Origin: G965230065 sp965230065
Lineage (GTDB): Bacteria > Bacteroidota > Bacteroidia > Cytophagales > Cyclobacteriaceae
DNA length: 64,000 bases
Reading direction: 5' to 3'
NCBI GenBank assembly: GCA_965230065.1
Contig: OZ245942.1
Location: forward strand, 3,286,001 to 3,350,000
Within the stretch, counting starts at the first letter, position 1; each line of letters starts with the position of its first letter. The position numbers were made by a program, and so were the translations under genes. Under the pieces are notes generated by a model. It saw nothing but the letters and a program-made list of their open reading frames with translations, ran no database searches and was not told the origin of the DNA. Positions 53,736 through 62,606 of this stretch are shown here, in pieces.

Positions 53736-54896
53736 ATGCCCCTTTATCACACACTCGGTAAAATTCCACCCAAACGGCACACGCAGTTTCGCAAGCCCAA
53801 TGGCAATTTGTATTACGAGCAGCTTTTCGGTACAGAAGGGTTTAGCGGAATGTCATCATTGCTTTACCACCTGCAACGTCCAACAATGGTGAAGGAGGTT
53901 TTGCAGCCTGTGGAGGTATCCCCCAAGATTGCTGTAGAAGAAAATATGACGGCCCGCAAACTGCTGGGCTTTAATGTTCCGCCCAAGGATGATTTCCTGG
54001 AAAGCCGCATGCCCCTGATGGTGAACAACGATTTGCACATTGGGGTGGCAGCCCCCCGGGAATCTATGCAGGACTACTTTTATAAAAATGCCGAAGCTGA
54101 CGAACTGCTGTTTATCCACCGGGGTTCGGGCACGCTGAAAACTTTGGTGGGCAATATCCGCTTTGAGTATGGCGATTATCTCATTATTCCGAGGGGCATG
54201 ATTTACCAAATGGAGTTTGACGAAGAGGAAAACCGTATATTTTATGTTGAATCCTTCAGCCCCATCCGCATTCCCAAGAAATACAGAAATAACTTTGGGC
54301 AGTTGCTGGAGCACGCGCCTTATTGCGAACGCGATTTAAAACTTCCTGCCGAACTCCAGCCCCAAGATGAACAGGGAGAATTTCTGATAAAAGTAAAGAA
54401 ACAAGGTTTATTGCATCAGTTGGTGTATGCTTCTCATCCTTTTGATGTGGTGGGCTGGGATGGCTATAACTTTCCGTTCGGTTTTTCTATCCATAATTTC
54501 GAACCCATTACCGGGCGGGTCCATCAGCCACCCCCGGTGCACCAAACGTTTGAAGGAAACAACTTTGTGGTGTGCTCCTTCTGTCCGCGCCTGTACGATT
54601 ACCATCCGCTTTCTATACCCGCACCGTACAACCACAGCAATATCGATTCGGATGAAGTATTGTATTATGTAGACGGGGATTTTATGAGCCGCAACGATAT
54701 CGGACAAGGTTACATCACCCTGCACCCGGGTGGCATTCCGCACGGGCCGCATCCGGGGGCTGCCGAACGCAGTATTGGTAAAACCAAAACCGAAGAACTA
54801 GCTGTGATGGTTGACCCGTTCCGCCCCCTGCAACTGACTGATGCCGCCATGGAAATTGATGATGGAAAATATTACCGCTCCTGGCTAGAACATTAG
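53736..54896 (+). CDS. hmgA: Homogentisate 1,2-dioxygenase
   Basis: A 386-residue cupin-type iron dioxygenase that opens the homogentisate ring to maleylacetoacetate. It has PPPVHQTFEGNNFVVCSFCPR (about 266-286), YVDGDFMSR and GYITLHPGGIPHGPHPG (about 325-341), carrying the iron-binding His/Glu set. First gene of hmgA-hppD-marR-GNAT-fahA. The N-terminus MPLYHTLGKIPPKRHTQFRKP is family-typical and fixes the start. Confidence 0.94.
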   Translation: MPLYHTLGKIPPKRHTQFRKPNGNLYYEQLFGTEGFSGMSSLLYHLQRPTMVKEVLQPVEVSPKIAVEENMTARKLLGFNVPPKDDFLESRMPLMVNNDLHIGVAAPRESMQDYFYKNAEADELLFIHRGSGTLKTLVGNIRFEYGDYLIIPRGMIYQMEFDEEENRIFYVESFSPIRIPKKYRNNFGQLLEHAPYCERDLKLPAELQPQDEQGEFLIKVKKQGLLHQLVYASHPFDVVGWDGYNFPFGFSIHNFEPITGRVHQPPPVHQTFEGNNFVVCSFCPRLYDYHPLSIPAPYNHSNIDSDEVLYYVDGDFMSRNDIGQGYITLHPGGIPHGPHPGAAERSIGKTKTEELAVMVDPFRPLQLTDAAMEIDDGKYYRSWLEH

Positions 54897-54918
54897 TATC
54901 TACGAATCATTTTGTAAG

Positions 54919-54935
54919 GCGGCTCGGTGAGCCGC
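54919..54935. repeat. Leader palindrome, GCGGCTC type
   Basis: A perfect 7-bp stem (GCGGCTC/GAGCCGC) with a 3-base loop, preceded by TTTGTAAG, 25 bases before the hppD ATG. Same layout and flank as the element at 7908. Confidence 0.75.
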
Positions 54936-54960
54936 TCTACTTTCATTAACCTGTAAGAAA

Positions 54961-56100
54961 ATGGAAAACACAAAAATAAGACCGGCCATTGACCGGAAAA
55001 CAACAGAAGAAAAAGATTTTTTGCCCATCAATGGCACTGATTACATTGAAATGTATGTAGGCAACGCCAAGCAGGCCGCTCACTTTTACAAAACCGCTTT
55101 TGGTTTCAAATCACTGGCGTATGCAGGGCTGTCCACCGGCCTCAAAGACCGGGAATCTTATGTGCTGGTACAGGGGAAAATCAGGTTGGTACTGACCAGC
55201 CCATTGACTGCAAACTCGGACATTACCGACCATATTAGCAAACACGGGGATGGTGTGAAAGTAATTGCCCTCTGGGTAGACGATGCCGAAAAGGCGTATG
55301 AAGAAACCACCGAAAGGGGCGCTAAACCCTACCTGGAGCCTCACGAAAAACAGGATGAACATGGCAAAGTCGTAATTTCGGGCATCCATACGTATGGGGA
55401 TACGGTGCATATTTTTGTGGAACGCAAACAATACAAAGGCGTTTTCTTGCCCGGATACCAGCCCTGGCAATCAGATTATAATCCTGAACCTATCGGCCTG
55501 GAATACATCGACCACATGGTAGGCAACGTAGGCTGGGGCGAAATGAACCAATGGGTTAATTTTTATGCCAAAGTAATGGGCTTTTCCCAACTCGTTTCTT
55601 TTGACGATAAAGATATTTCTACCGAATACACTGCCCTCATGAGCAAAGTAATGAGCAATGGAAACGGGCGTATCAAATTTCCTATCAATGAGCCTGCCGA
55701 GGGCAAGAAAAAATCGCAGATTGAGGAATATATCCGTTTTTATGGTGGGGCAGGTGTGCAGCACATTGCCGTGGCTACCAACAATATCATTGAAACGGTA
55801 AGTGCCCTTCAAAGCCGTGGCGTAGATTTCCTGCATGTACCCACCTCCTATTACGATGATTTGCTGGACAGGGTAGGCAAAATTGATGAAGATCTGGAGC
55901 CTTTGAAAAAATTGGGCATCCTGGTAGACCGGGACGATGAAGGGTATCTGTTACAGATATTTACCAAGCCCGTAGGCCCGCGCCCCACAGTATTCTTCGA
56001 GATAATCCAGCGGAAAGGCGCCAAATCATTTGGAAAAGGTAATTTCAAAGCTTTATTTGAAGCCATTGAGCGGGAGCAGGAGTTGCGGGGAACGCTTTAG
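54961..56100 (+). CDS. hppD: 4-hydroxyphenylpyruvate dioxygenase
   Basis: A 379-residue Fe(II) enzyme that converts 4-hydroxyphenylpyruvate to homogentisate, the substrate of the preceding gene product. It has two vicinal-oxygen-chelate halves. Iron ligands are His in YIDHMVGNV (about 185), His in GVQHIAVATN (about 268) and Glu in PTVFFEIIQRKG (about 346). Length is normal. Confidence 0.96.
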   Translation: MENTKIRPAIDRKTTEEKDFLPINGTDYIEMYVGNAKQAAHFYKTAFGFKSLAYAGLSTGLKDRESYVLVQGKIRLVLTSPLTANSDITDHISKHGDGVKVIALWVDDAEKAYEETTERGAKPYLEPHEKQDEHGKVVISGIHTYGDTVHIFVERKQYKGVFLPGYQPWQSDYNPEPIGLEYIDHMVGNVGWGEMNQWVNFYAKVMGFSQLVSFDDKDISTEYTALMSKVMSNGNGRIKFPINEPAEGKKKSQIEEYIRFYGGAGVQHIAVATNNIIETVSALQSRGVDFLHVPTSYYDDLLDRVGKIDEDLEPLKKLGILVDRDDEGYLLQIFTKPVGPRPTVFFEIIQRKGAKSFGKGNFKALFEAIEREQELRGTL

Positions 56101-56109
56101 TTAGTTGGC

Positions 56110-56158
56110 AGTAGGCAATAGCAGTTGGCAGTCTTTTTATTACTGCCAACTGCCTACT
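56110..56158. repeat. AGTAGGCA/AGTTGGCAGT inverted repeat
   Basis: A 17-bp stem with a 6-base bulge in the left arm (56110-56132 with 56142-56158) and a T-rich loop, between hppD and marR. The AGTAGGCA sequence recurs at 16639-16698. It may act as terminator, but looks like a dispersed repeat. Confidence 0.65.
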
Positions 56159-56193
56159 TTTTCAGTAAGTGATATAACTTCAATTATCAAACA

Positions 56194-56637
56194 TTGGGAA
56201 TAAAATACACCAACCGCAAAGCCTATGGCTACCTGCTGGAACGGACCCAGAAAAAGGTGCGTCAGCATTTTCAGAAAGCGCTTTTGGTCAACAATACCGG
56301 CATTACGGTAGACCAGTGGATTATTTTGGACCGCCTGAACCGGAACAACGGGCTGAGCCAGCGTGAAATTGCCGAAACCACATTGAAGGATGCGCCCACA
56401 GTCACCCGCATCATCGATTTGCTGTGCAAGAAAGGACTGGTAGAAAGAGTGCAGGACAATGGCGACCGCAGAAGGTTGAGAATAAGTCTCACCGCCAAAG
56501 GCAAACAAAAAGTGAAAGAAGTACTGCCTATTGTGCAGGATATGCGGGAAAAAGGCTGGCAAAACCTCTCGGATGATGATTATTCTACGATGATTAGAAT
56601 ATTGGATACCATTTATGCAAACTTCAATGGTGTATGA
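56194..56637 (+). CDS. MarR family transcriptional regulator
   Basis: A 147-residue winged-helix protein with recognition-helix region LSQREIAETTLKDAPTVTRIIDLLCKKGLVERV (about 54-86) and the wing DNGDRRRLRISLTAKG (about 88-103). The start is TTG at 56194. It lies within the homogentisate cluster and likely controls it. It overlaps the GNAT gene by ATGA. Confidence 0.9.
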   Translation: MGIKYTNRKAYGYLLERTQKKVRQHFQKALLVNNTGITVDQWIILDRLNRNNGLSQREIAETTLKDAPTVTRIIDLLCKKGLVERVQDNGDRRRLRISLTAKGKQKVKEVLPIVQDMREKGWQNLSDDDYSTMIRILDTIYANFNGV

Positions 56638-57098
56638 AAATCAATATTGTACAAGCAACCGAAAGCGATGCGGAAGGGCTTACACAAATTGCCATTGCTG
56701 CCAAAAGTTATTGGAATTACCCCGAAGAATACTTGAACCTTTGGGCAGATGACCTGACCATTACGCCTGCTTATATTCAGGAGAATACTGTATTAAAAGC
56801 GGTTAACGAACGAGGAGATATTATGGGCGTGGGAGCTATCGCGTTCAGTAAAACGTTTAATGCTTACGAAATCGGGCACCTTTGGGTAAGTCCCTCTCAC
56901 ATTGGGTGTGGAGTTGGCCATCAGTTAATCAAAGCGTTAATCAATTTTGCACAGAAAAAAGGCATCAACCAACTATACTGCATTGCTGATCCCAATGCGC
57001 AGGGTTTCTATGAAAAAGAAAGGTTTGTATGCATAGGCAAGCAGGAAAGCGAACCCAAAGGCCGTTTTTTGCCTGTATTAGTAAAGAAAATAACTTAA
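56634..57098 (+). CDS. GNAT family N-acetyltransferase
   Basis: A 154-residue acetyltransferase with the acetyl-CoA motif LWVSPSHIGCGVGHQLIKALI (about 83-103) and the C-terminal YCIADPNAQGFYEKERFVCIG. Substrate unknown. It is translationally coupled to marR and lies 11 bases before fahA, so it is part of the operon, though no role in tyrosine breakdown is known. Confidence 0.88.
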   Translation: MKINIVQATESDAEGLTQIAIAAKSYWNYPEEYLNLWADDLTITPAYIQENTVLKAVNERGDIMGVGAIAFSKTFNAYEIGHLWVSPSHIGCGVGHQLIKALINFAQKKGINQLYCIADPNAQGFYEKERFVCIGKQESEPKGRFLPVLVKKIT

Positions 57099-57109
57099 AA
57101 ATAATAAGG

Positions 57110-58351
57110 ATGTTAACTACCTGGATTGATATCAAACCTGATTCAAACTTTAGTATTCACAATTTACCTTACTGCATTTTTTTTAGAAATGGAAGTACAG
57201 CCCGTGTAGGCGTAGGCATAAGTGAATATGTGCTGGATTTGTATGCGCTGGCAGAACTGGGACATTTTCAGGATTTTGGAATAGATAAAGAAGTGTTTCG
57301 AAGCAATTTCCTGAATAATTTTATCAGCCTGGGCAAGCACACCTGGCAGCAGGTGCGGCAGCGCATACAGCAACTTTTGGATGAAAAAAATGAAACATTA
57401 AAACCCCATGTAGACCGGGTTTTGCTGCCCATGAATTCCGTAAAACTACAAATGCCCGTGCAAGTGGGCGATTATACTGATTTTTATTCCAGTGAAGAAC
57501 ACGCCACCAATGTAGGCACCATGTTCCGCGGGCCCGAAAATGCGCTCATGCCCAACTGGAAACACCTGCCTGTGGCTTATCACGGCAGGGCTTCTTCCAT
57601 CATCGTATCCGGTATGCCCATCCACCGCCCCAAAGGACAAACCAAGCCGAATGATGCGGAAAATCCTGTTTTTGGCTTTTCAAAGGCATTAGATTTTGAA
57701 CTGGAAATGACTTTTGTCATAGGAAAAACTACAGAATTGGGTGCGTCCATCACTACCGCCGAAGCGGAAGATCATATTTTTGGGCTATGTCTCTTCAATG
57801 ACTGGTCGGCCCGGGATATTCAGAAGTGGGAATATGTGCCATTAGGGCCTTTTTTAGGCAAAAATTTCGCTTCTTCTATTTCTCCCTGGATTGTACCCTT
57901 AGAAGCATTGGAACCTTTCCGCGTGGCCAGCCCTGAGCAAAACCCCAAAGTATTGCCTTATCTGGAATTTGAAGGCAAAAGAAATTTTGATATCCAACTG
58001 GAAGTAGCTATTCAGCCAGAAGGCGGAGAAGAAGAAATAATTACCCGTTCCAACACCAAATATTTGTACTGGAACATGACCCAGCAACTCGCCCACCACA
58101 CCGTAAACGGATGCAATGTAAACGTAGGCGATATGATGGCTTCCGGCACCATCAGCGGGAAAGACAAAAATGCTTTTGGTTCATTGTTGGAACTCACCTG
58201 GGCGGGCAAGCAGCCTCTCACATTAAAAGATGGGGCAGAACGTACCTACCTCCAAGATCACGATACGGTTATCATGAGGGCCTTTGCTGAAAAGGATGGT
58301 ATGCGGATAGGCTTTGGGGAAGTACGCACGCAGGTTTTGCCTGCTAAGTAA
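57110..58351 (+). CDS. fahA: Fumarylacetoacetase
   Basis: A 413-residue hydrolase for the last step of tyrosine breakdown (fumarylacetoacetate to fumarate and acetoacetate). It has YTDFYSSEEHATNVGTMFRG (about 122-141) with the catalytic His, HLPVAYHGRASSI, and CLFNDWSARDIQKWEYVPLGPF (about 228-249). The ATG at 57110 follows AAGGA closely and gives the family N-terminus; a longer frame from 57029 would overlap the GNAT gene. Maleylacetoacetate isomerase is not in the cluster. Confidence 0.94.
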   Translation: MLTTWIDIKPDSNFSIHNLPYCIFFRNGSTARVGVGISEYVLDLYALAELGHFQDFGIDKEVFRSNFLNNFISLGKHTWQQVRQRIQQLLDEKNETLKPHVDRVLLPMNSVKLQMPVQVGDYTDFYSSEEHATNVGTMFRGPENALMPNWKHLPVAYHGRASSIIVSGMPIHRPKGQTKPNDAENPVFGFSKALDFELEMTFVIGKTTELGASITTAEAEDHIFGLCLFNDWSARDIQKWEYVPLGPFLGKNFASSISPWIVPLEALEPFRVASPEQNPKVLPYLEFEGKRNFDIQLEVAIQPEGGEEEIITRSNTKYLYWNMTQQLAHHTVNGCNVNVGDMMASGTISGKDKNAFGSLLELTWAGKQPLTLKDGAERTYLQDHDTVIMRAFAEKDGMRIGFGEVRTQVLPAK

Positions 58352-58394
58352 GCACCTCCCTAAAAACTATTCCCCCGCAAGTAGAATATTTCCC

Positions 58395-58402
58395 TATATT
58401 TG
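58395..58402 (+). promoter_or_regulatory. Candidate -7 element before the symporter gene
   Basis: TATATTTG followed by T matches TAnnTTTG, 46 bases before the start at 58448. No -33 TTTG is clear. Confidence 0.4.
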
Positions 58403-58447
58403 TTTGACAGACCTCTTTTTTGATCACACAAACAAAACCACACTACC

Positions 58448-59320
58448 ATGGATTCAACGGGAGCCATTGTGCTGGCCATTGCCTTATTCATCATTATGCT
58501 GGGCATGGGCTTGTCTTTAACCCTGGCCGACTTCCAGCGAATTCTCAAATACCCCAAAGCGGTGCTGCTGGGGTTGGTGAACCAAATTATACTTTTGCCC
58601 CTGATTGCCTATTTGCTTGTTTTGGTTTTTGGGGTTGCACCAGTCATTGCCATTGGTATCATGATTTTGGCTGCTTGTCCGGGTGGTGCAACTTCTAACC
58701 TCATTGCACACCTGGCTAAGGGGGATACGGCTTTGTCGGTAACACTAACAGCTTTGAGTAGTACCATCACCATCATCACCATTCCTTTTATCGTACAATT
58801 TGCCTTGATACAGTTTATGGGCGAAAACCAGGAAGTTGTGCTGAACATTCCCCAGATTATCGGGCAGTTGTTTGTTATCATTATTATACCTGTGTGTCTG
58901 GGCATGGTTATCAAAGCCAAAGCACCTCAGTTTGCCCGGCGTATGGATAAACCAGTAAAAATAGCCTCCGCCATTGTACTAACCCTGGTCATCATCGGTA
59001 TTGTATTGAAAGAGAGAGAACACATTGTGGGTTACTTTCAGCAAGCGGGTATCATTGCGCTGTGTTTGAATGTACTCACCATGCTTGCGGGTTATTTTAC
59101 GGCATATTTGTTTAAACTATCTGCCCGGCAGGCCATTAGTATTTCCATAGAATCGGGCATTCAAAACGGTACCCTGGCCATTGCCATTGCTTCCATTACT
59201 CTGGAAAACAGCCAGTTGGCCATCGCCGGTGCCATTTACAGCCTGATTATGTTTTTTACAGGGTTTGCAGCTATTTGGGGCGGAAACATCTTTGCCAGGA
59301 AAGCAATGCAAAATGCGTAA
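58448..59320 (+). CDS. Bile acid:sodium symporter family (BASS) transporter
   Basis: A 290-residue protein with about nine to ten membrane helices. It has CPGGATSNLIAHLAKGDTALSVTLTALSS (about 78-106), the sodium-binding region of BASS proteins, and ESGIQNGTLAIAIAS (about 235-249). It likely imports an organic anion with Na+; bile acid itself is not implied. Confidence 0.9.
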   Translation: MDSTGAIVLAIALFIIMLGMGLSLTLADFQRILKYPKAVLLGLVNQIILLPLIAYLLVLVFGVAPVIAIGIMILAACPGGATSNLIAHLAKGDTALSVTLTALSSTITIITIPFIVQFALIQFMGENQEVVLNIPQIIGQLFVIIIIPVCLGMVIKAKAPQFARRMDKPVKIASAIVLTLVIIGIVLKEREHIVGYFQQAGIIALCLNVLTMLAGYFTAYLFKLSARQAISISIESGIQNGTLAIAIASITLENSQLAIAGAIYSLIMFFTGFAAIWGGNIFARKAMQNA

Positions 59321-59348
59321 AAGAAAAATATTAAATGATATTTAGGCA

Positions 59349-60551
59349 GTGCAGGAACAACAACTCATCACAAGAAAAACCGAGTTAAGTGCCAACATCG
59401 TGGCCTTTTGCCGTTACCTCCGGCAGCAAGGGTTTCCCATTGGCCCGGCCGAGCAAGCCGATGCCCTCAGTGCCCTGGAAGTTTTGCCCCTGCACAATCC
59501 CGAAACCCTTCGCCTTATCCTGAAAGCCGTACTTGCTAAAAACCAGAAAAATTTACAACAGTTTGACGCGCTTTACAATGAATATTGGGAGCAGCTTTCC
59601 AAAGCTGTAGACTCAAAAATAAAGGAAGATGACCAACAGAGTGAGAAGAAAAGTAAGTCTGAAAACAGAAAAAATAACCAGCCTTCTTTTCAGTCATTGA
59701 AAAACTGGCTGCATGGGAATAAGGAAAACGAGGAAATTACCACCGCCACTTTCAGCCATGCCAAAGCTTTAATGCAGAAAGATTTTGGTGAACTTACAAA
59801 AGATGAACTGCCTGAGGTAATACAGCTGGTTACGAAAATTGCCAAATCGCTGGCTACCCGTTACCAGCGCCGTTATCAGGCCATACAGCAACAGGTGTAT
59901 TTTGACTTCAGGCGTACCTTGCGGCAGAACATGCGAAGGGGAGGGGATATTCTGGACATTGCCTACAAAAAGCACAAAATCCGTCGCCTCAAGCTGGTGA
60001 TGCTGTGTGATGTGAGCAAATCTATGGATTTGTATAGCCGTTTTCTGGTGCAGTTTATTTATGCCTTTCAGCATGCTTATCGTCATATTGAAACTTTCGT
60101 ATTCAGTACAGCTTTGCATCATATAACGGACGCATTGAAAGAAAAAAACTTTGAAGACGCATTGCAAGAACTCTCTGAAGAAGTACCGGAATGGTCGGGG
60201 GGCACACGCATTGGTGCATCTTTCCATGAGTTTTGTCAGAATTATGCTAATAAAATGCTGGATGACCGTACCATCGTTTTGATTATGAGTGATGGGTGGG
60301 ATACCGGAAATGTAGAGCAATTGGCCGAAAGCATGGAACAAATTCACAAGCAGGCCGGCCATGTGATTTGGCTCAATCCGCTGGCCGGAAGCAATAATTT
60401 TACGCCCACTGTGCGAGGCATGCAGGCGGCTATGCCTTTTATAGATATTTTTGCTTCGGTACACAACCTGGAAAGTTTGAAAAAACTCATGGTTTTGTTA
60501 CCTTCTGTAAAACGAAACAGAAAGCGAAAGCACAAATCCATACAGCCATGA
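59349..60551 (+). CDS. CoxE-like VWA domain protein
   Basis: A 400-residue protein starting at GTG. The N-terminal half is helical with FCRYLRQQGFPIGPAEQADAL, typical of CoxE-like proteins; the C-terminal half is a VWA domain with MIDAS motif CDVSKSMDLYSR (about 218-229) and LIMSDGWDTG (about 312-321). Partners are usually MoxR-type AAA+ ATPases that activate metalloenzymes, but none is adjacent here. It overlaps psuG by ATGA. Confidence 0.87.
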   Translation: MQEQQLITRKTELSANIVAFCRYLRQQGFPIGPAEQADALSALEVLPLHNPETLRLILKAVLAKNQKNLQQFDALYNEYWEQLSKAVDSKIKEDDQQSEKKSKSENRKNNQPSFQSLKNWLHGNKENEEITTATFSHAKALMQKDFGELTKDELPEVIQLVTKIAKSLATRYQRRYQAIQQQVYFDFRRTLRQNMRRGGDILDIAYKKHKIRRLKLVMLCDVSKSMDLYSRFLVQFIYAFQHAYRHIETFVFSTALHHITDALKEKNFEDALQELSEEVPEWSGGTRIGASFHEFCQNYANKMLDDRTIVLIMSDGWDTGNVEQLAESMEQIHKQAGHVIWLNPLAGSNNFTPTVRGMQAAMPFIDIFASVHNLESLKKLMVLLPSVKRNRKRKHKSIQP

Positions 60552-61465
60552 AACCATACCTGGAAATCAAAGAAGAAGTAAACGAAGCTTTACAAAACCA
60601 TCGCCCCGTAGTAGCCCTTGAATCTACCATTATTGCACACGGCATGCCCTATCCGCAAAATCTTGAAACAGCCCAAAAGGTAGAGAAAATTGTACGGGAA
60701 AATGGTGCCGTGCCTGCAACCATTGCCATCATCAACGGGAAAATAAAAGTAGGGTTAACTTCTGCCGAAATGGAATTTATTGCGCAGGGTGAGCATATTT
60801 TAAAAGTAAGCCGCCGCGATTTTCCCTATGCCATTTCCCACCAAAAAAGCGGGGCCACCACCGTAGCAGCCACCATGATTATTGCAGCCATGGCAGGCAT
60901 CCGCGTGTTTGTTACGGGCGGCATCGGGGGCGTACACCGGGAAGGAGAAAAAACAATGGACATTTCTGCTGACCTACCTGAGCTGGCCCGAACCAATGTA
61001 GCGGTAGTCTGCGCCGGGGCCAAAGCCGTGCTGGATACCGGACGCACCTTAGAATATCTGGAAACACATGGCGTACCCGTCATTGGCCTTAAAACCGATG
61101 ATTTCCCTGCCTTTTATACACAGACAAGCGGTTTTCCCACCGATTACCGGGTTGATTCACACGCAGAACTGGCTGCTTTGCTCCAGGCAAAATGGGGGAT
61201 GGGCCTGCAGGGGGGCGTGGTAGTGGCGAATCCCGTGCCTGCCGAAGCTGCCATGGAAGAACGGGAGGTTCAGGTAGCCATAGAAAACGCCCTGGAAGAA
61301 GCCCGTCGCCACCATATTTCCGGCAAAGCCCTCACCCCATTTTTGCTGGAATATATTGAGCAGCAAACCGGGGGTAAAAGTCTGGCTACTAATATTGCGC
61401 TGGTTTGTCATAATGCGCAGGAAGGCGGGAAGTTAGCCGTTGCACTAGCTCAGCAAAATAAATAG
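60548..61465 (+). CDS. psuG: Pseudouridine-5'-phosphate glycosidase
   Basis: A 305-residue PsuG-family enzyme that cleaves pseudouridine 5'-phosphate to uracil and ribose 5-phosphate. It has PVVALESTIIAHGMPYPQN (about 20-38) with the catalytic Glu, VFVTGGIGGVHRE and VVCAGAKAVLDTGRTLEYLE (about 154-173) with the Schiff-base Lys. No psuK kinase gene is adjacent, although the preceding VWA gene is coupled to it. Confidence 0.94.
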   Translation: MKPYLEIKEEVNEALQNHRPVVALESTIIAHGMPYPQNLETAQKVEKIVRENGAVPATIAIINGKIKVGLTSAEMEFIAQGEHILKVSRRDFPYAISHQKSGATTVAATMIIAAMAGIRVFVTGGIGGVHREGEKTMDISADLPELARTNVAVVCAGAKAVLDTGRTLEYLETHGVPVIGLKTDDFPAFYTQTSGFPTDYRVDSHAELAALLQAKWGMGLQGGVVVANPVPAEAAMEEREVQVAIENALEEARRHHISGKALTPFLLEYIEQQTGGKSLATNIALVCHNAQEGGKLAVALAQQNK

Positions 61466-61471
61466 TTTTCT

Positions 61472-61479
61472 TAACTTTG
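61472..61479 (+). promoter_or_regulatory. Candidate -7 element before holA
   Basis: TAACTTTG followed by T matches TAnnTTTG, 29 bases before the holA start, in the 42-base gap after psuG. No clear -33 box. Confidence 0.4.
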
Positions 61480-61507
61480 TCCAATTAAATAAAGTATAGC
61501 TCTCAGT

Positions 61508-62536
61508 ATGCCCCAATCACCCGAACAAGTTTTCAAAGACCTCAAAAAAAAGCAATATGCCCCCATTTATTTTTTGCAGGGGGACGAACCTTTTTATATT
61601 GATAAAATTGCCGAATACATTGAAGAACATGCCCTGCCCGAAGAGCAAAAAGGCTTTAACCAGGTGGTGATGTACGGCAAAGATGTGGACGTAAACACCG
61701 TCATTACCAACGCCCGCCGCTTTCCGATGATGGCCGATCGGCAGGTGGTGATTGTGCGGGAAGCTCAGGATGTACAGGACATCGGCAACCAGCACGGGCA
61801 ACAACTGCTGGAAAAATACATTACCAATCCGCTGCCTTCTACCATTCTGGTTTTTTGCTACAAATACAAAGTGGTGGGGAAAAAGCTCACCAATATGCTG
61901 GACAAATTTTCTGTACTGGTCACCACAAAAAAGCTATACGACAACCAACTGCCCGGCTGGATTTCCCAATACGTTTCTTCCCAAGGTTTCCGTATTGATG
62001 ATAAAGCTGTACAAATGCTGGCCGATTTTGTGGGCAACAATCTGGAACGTCTTGCCAACGAAATAGAAAAAGTGCTGATTAATTTCAAAGGGAAAGAAGG
62101 CGAACAAATACTCATTTCCCCAGAGATTGTACAGAAATATGTGGGCATCAGCAAAGAGTACAATGTGTTTGAACTGCAAAAAGCCCTGGGCGTGCTGGAT
62201 GTGGTGAAGGCCAATCACATTGTGAATTATTTTGAAGCCAACCCCAAAGCCAACCCCATCATCCCGATTATCGCGGCTCTTTTTACGTTTTATAGTAAAT
62301 TGCTGTTGGTACACAGTTCATCCGATAAAACCGAGCGCGGACTGGCCACATTACTGAAAATAAACCCTTTCTTTGCAAAGGAATACCTGATTGCCGCCCG
62401 GAATTTCCCGTTGCAAAAAGTGGCACAAAACATCCACTTCCTGCGCGAAGCCGATTTACGTTCCAAAGGCGTAGACAGCGGAAGCACCACCGACGGGCAA
62501 ATTTTGAAGGAATTGGTTTTTAAATTGATGCATTAG
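61508..62536 (+). CDS. holA: DNA polymerase III subunit delta
   Basis: A 342-residue clamp-loader protein with KKQYAPIYFLQGDEPFYIDKIAEYIE at the N-terminus (about 14-39), the degenerate AAA+ domain, ARRFPMMADRQVVIVREAQDV (about 63-83), and the C-terminal collar (about 215-340). In holA the N-terminus opens the beta clamp. The stop codon is the first part of a 34-bp palindrome. Confidence 0.93.
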   Translation: MPQSPEQVFKDLKKKQYAPIYFLQGDEPFYIDKIAEYIEEHALPEEQKGFNQVVMYGKDVDVNTVITNARRFPMMADRQVVIVREAQDVQDIGNQHGQQLLEKYITNPLPSTILVFCYKYKVVGKKLTNMLDKFSVLVTTKKLYDNQLPGWISQYVSSQGFRIDDKAVQMLADFVGNNLERLANEIEKVLINFKGKEGEQILISPEIVQKYVGISKEYNVFELQKALGVLDVVKANHIVNYFEANPKANPIIPIIAALFTFYSKLLLVHSSSDKTERGLATLLKINPFFAKEYLIAARNFPLQKVAQNIHFLREADLRSKGVDSGSTTDGQILKELVFKLMH

Positions 62537-62569
62537 TTGTAGAACGAAATTGCAATTTCGTTCTACAAC
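62536..62569. repeat. Perfect 34-bp palindrome after holA
   Basis: GTTGTAGAACGAAATT at 62536-62551 is exactly complementary to 62554-62569 around a central GC, so every base is paired. It starts in the holA stop codon and ends 37 bases before the next start. It lacks a T-run. Confidence 0.85.
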
Positions 62570-62606
62570 CACACGTTAACCTAACAAGAATAAATTATAA
62601 CCTTTC

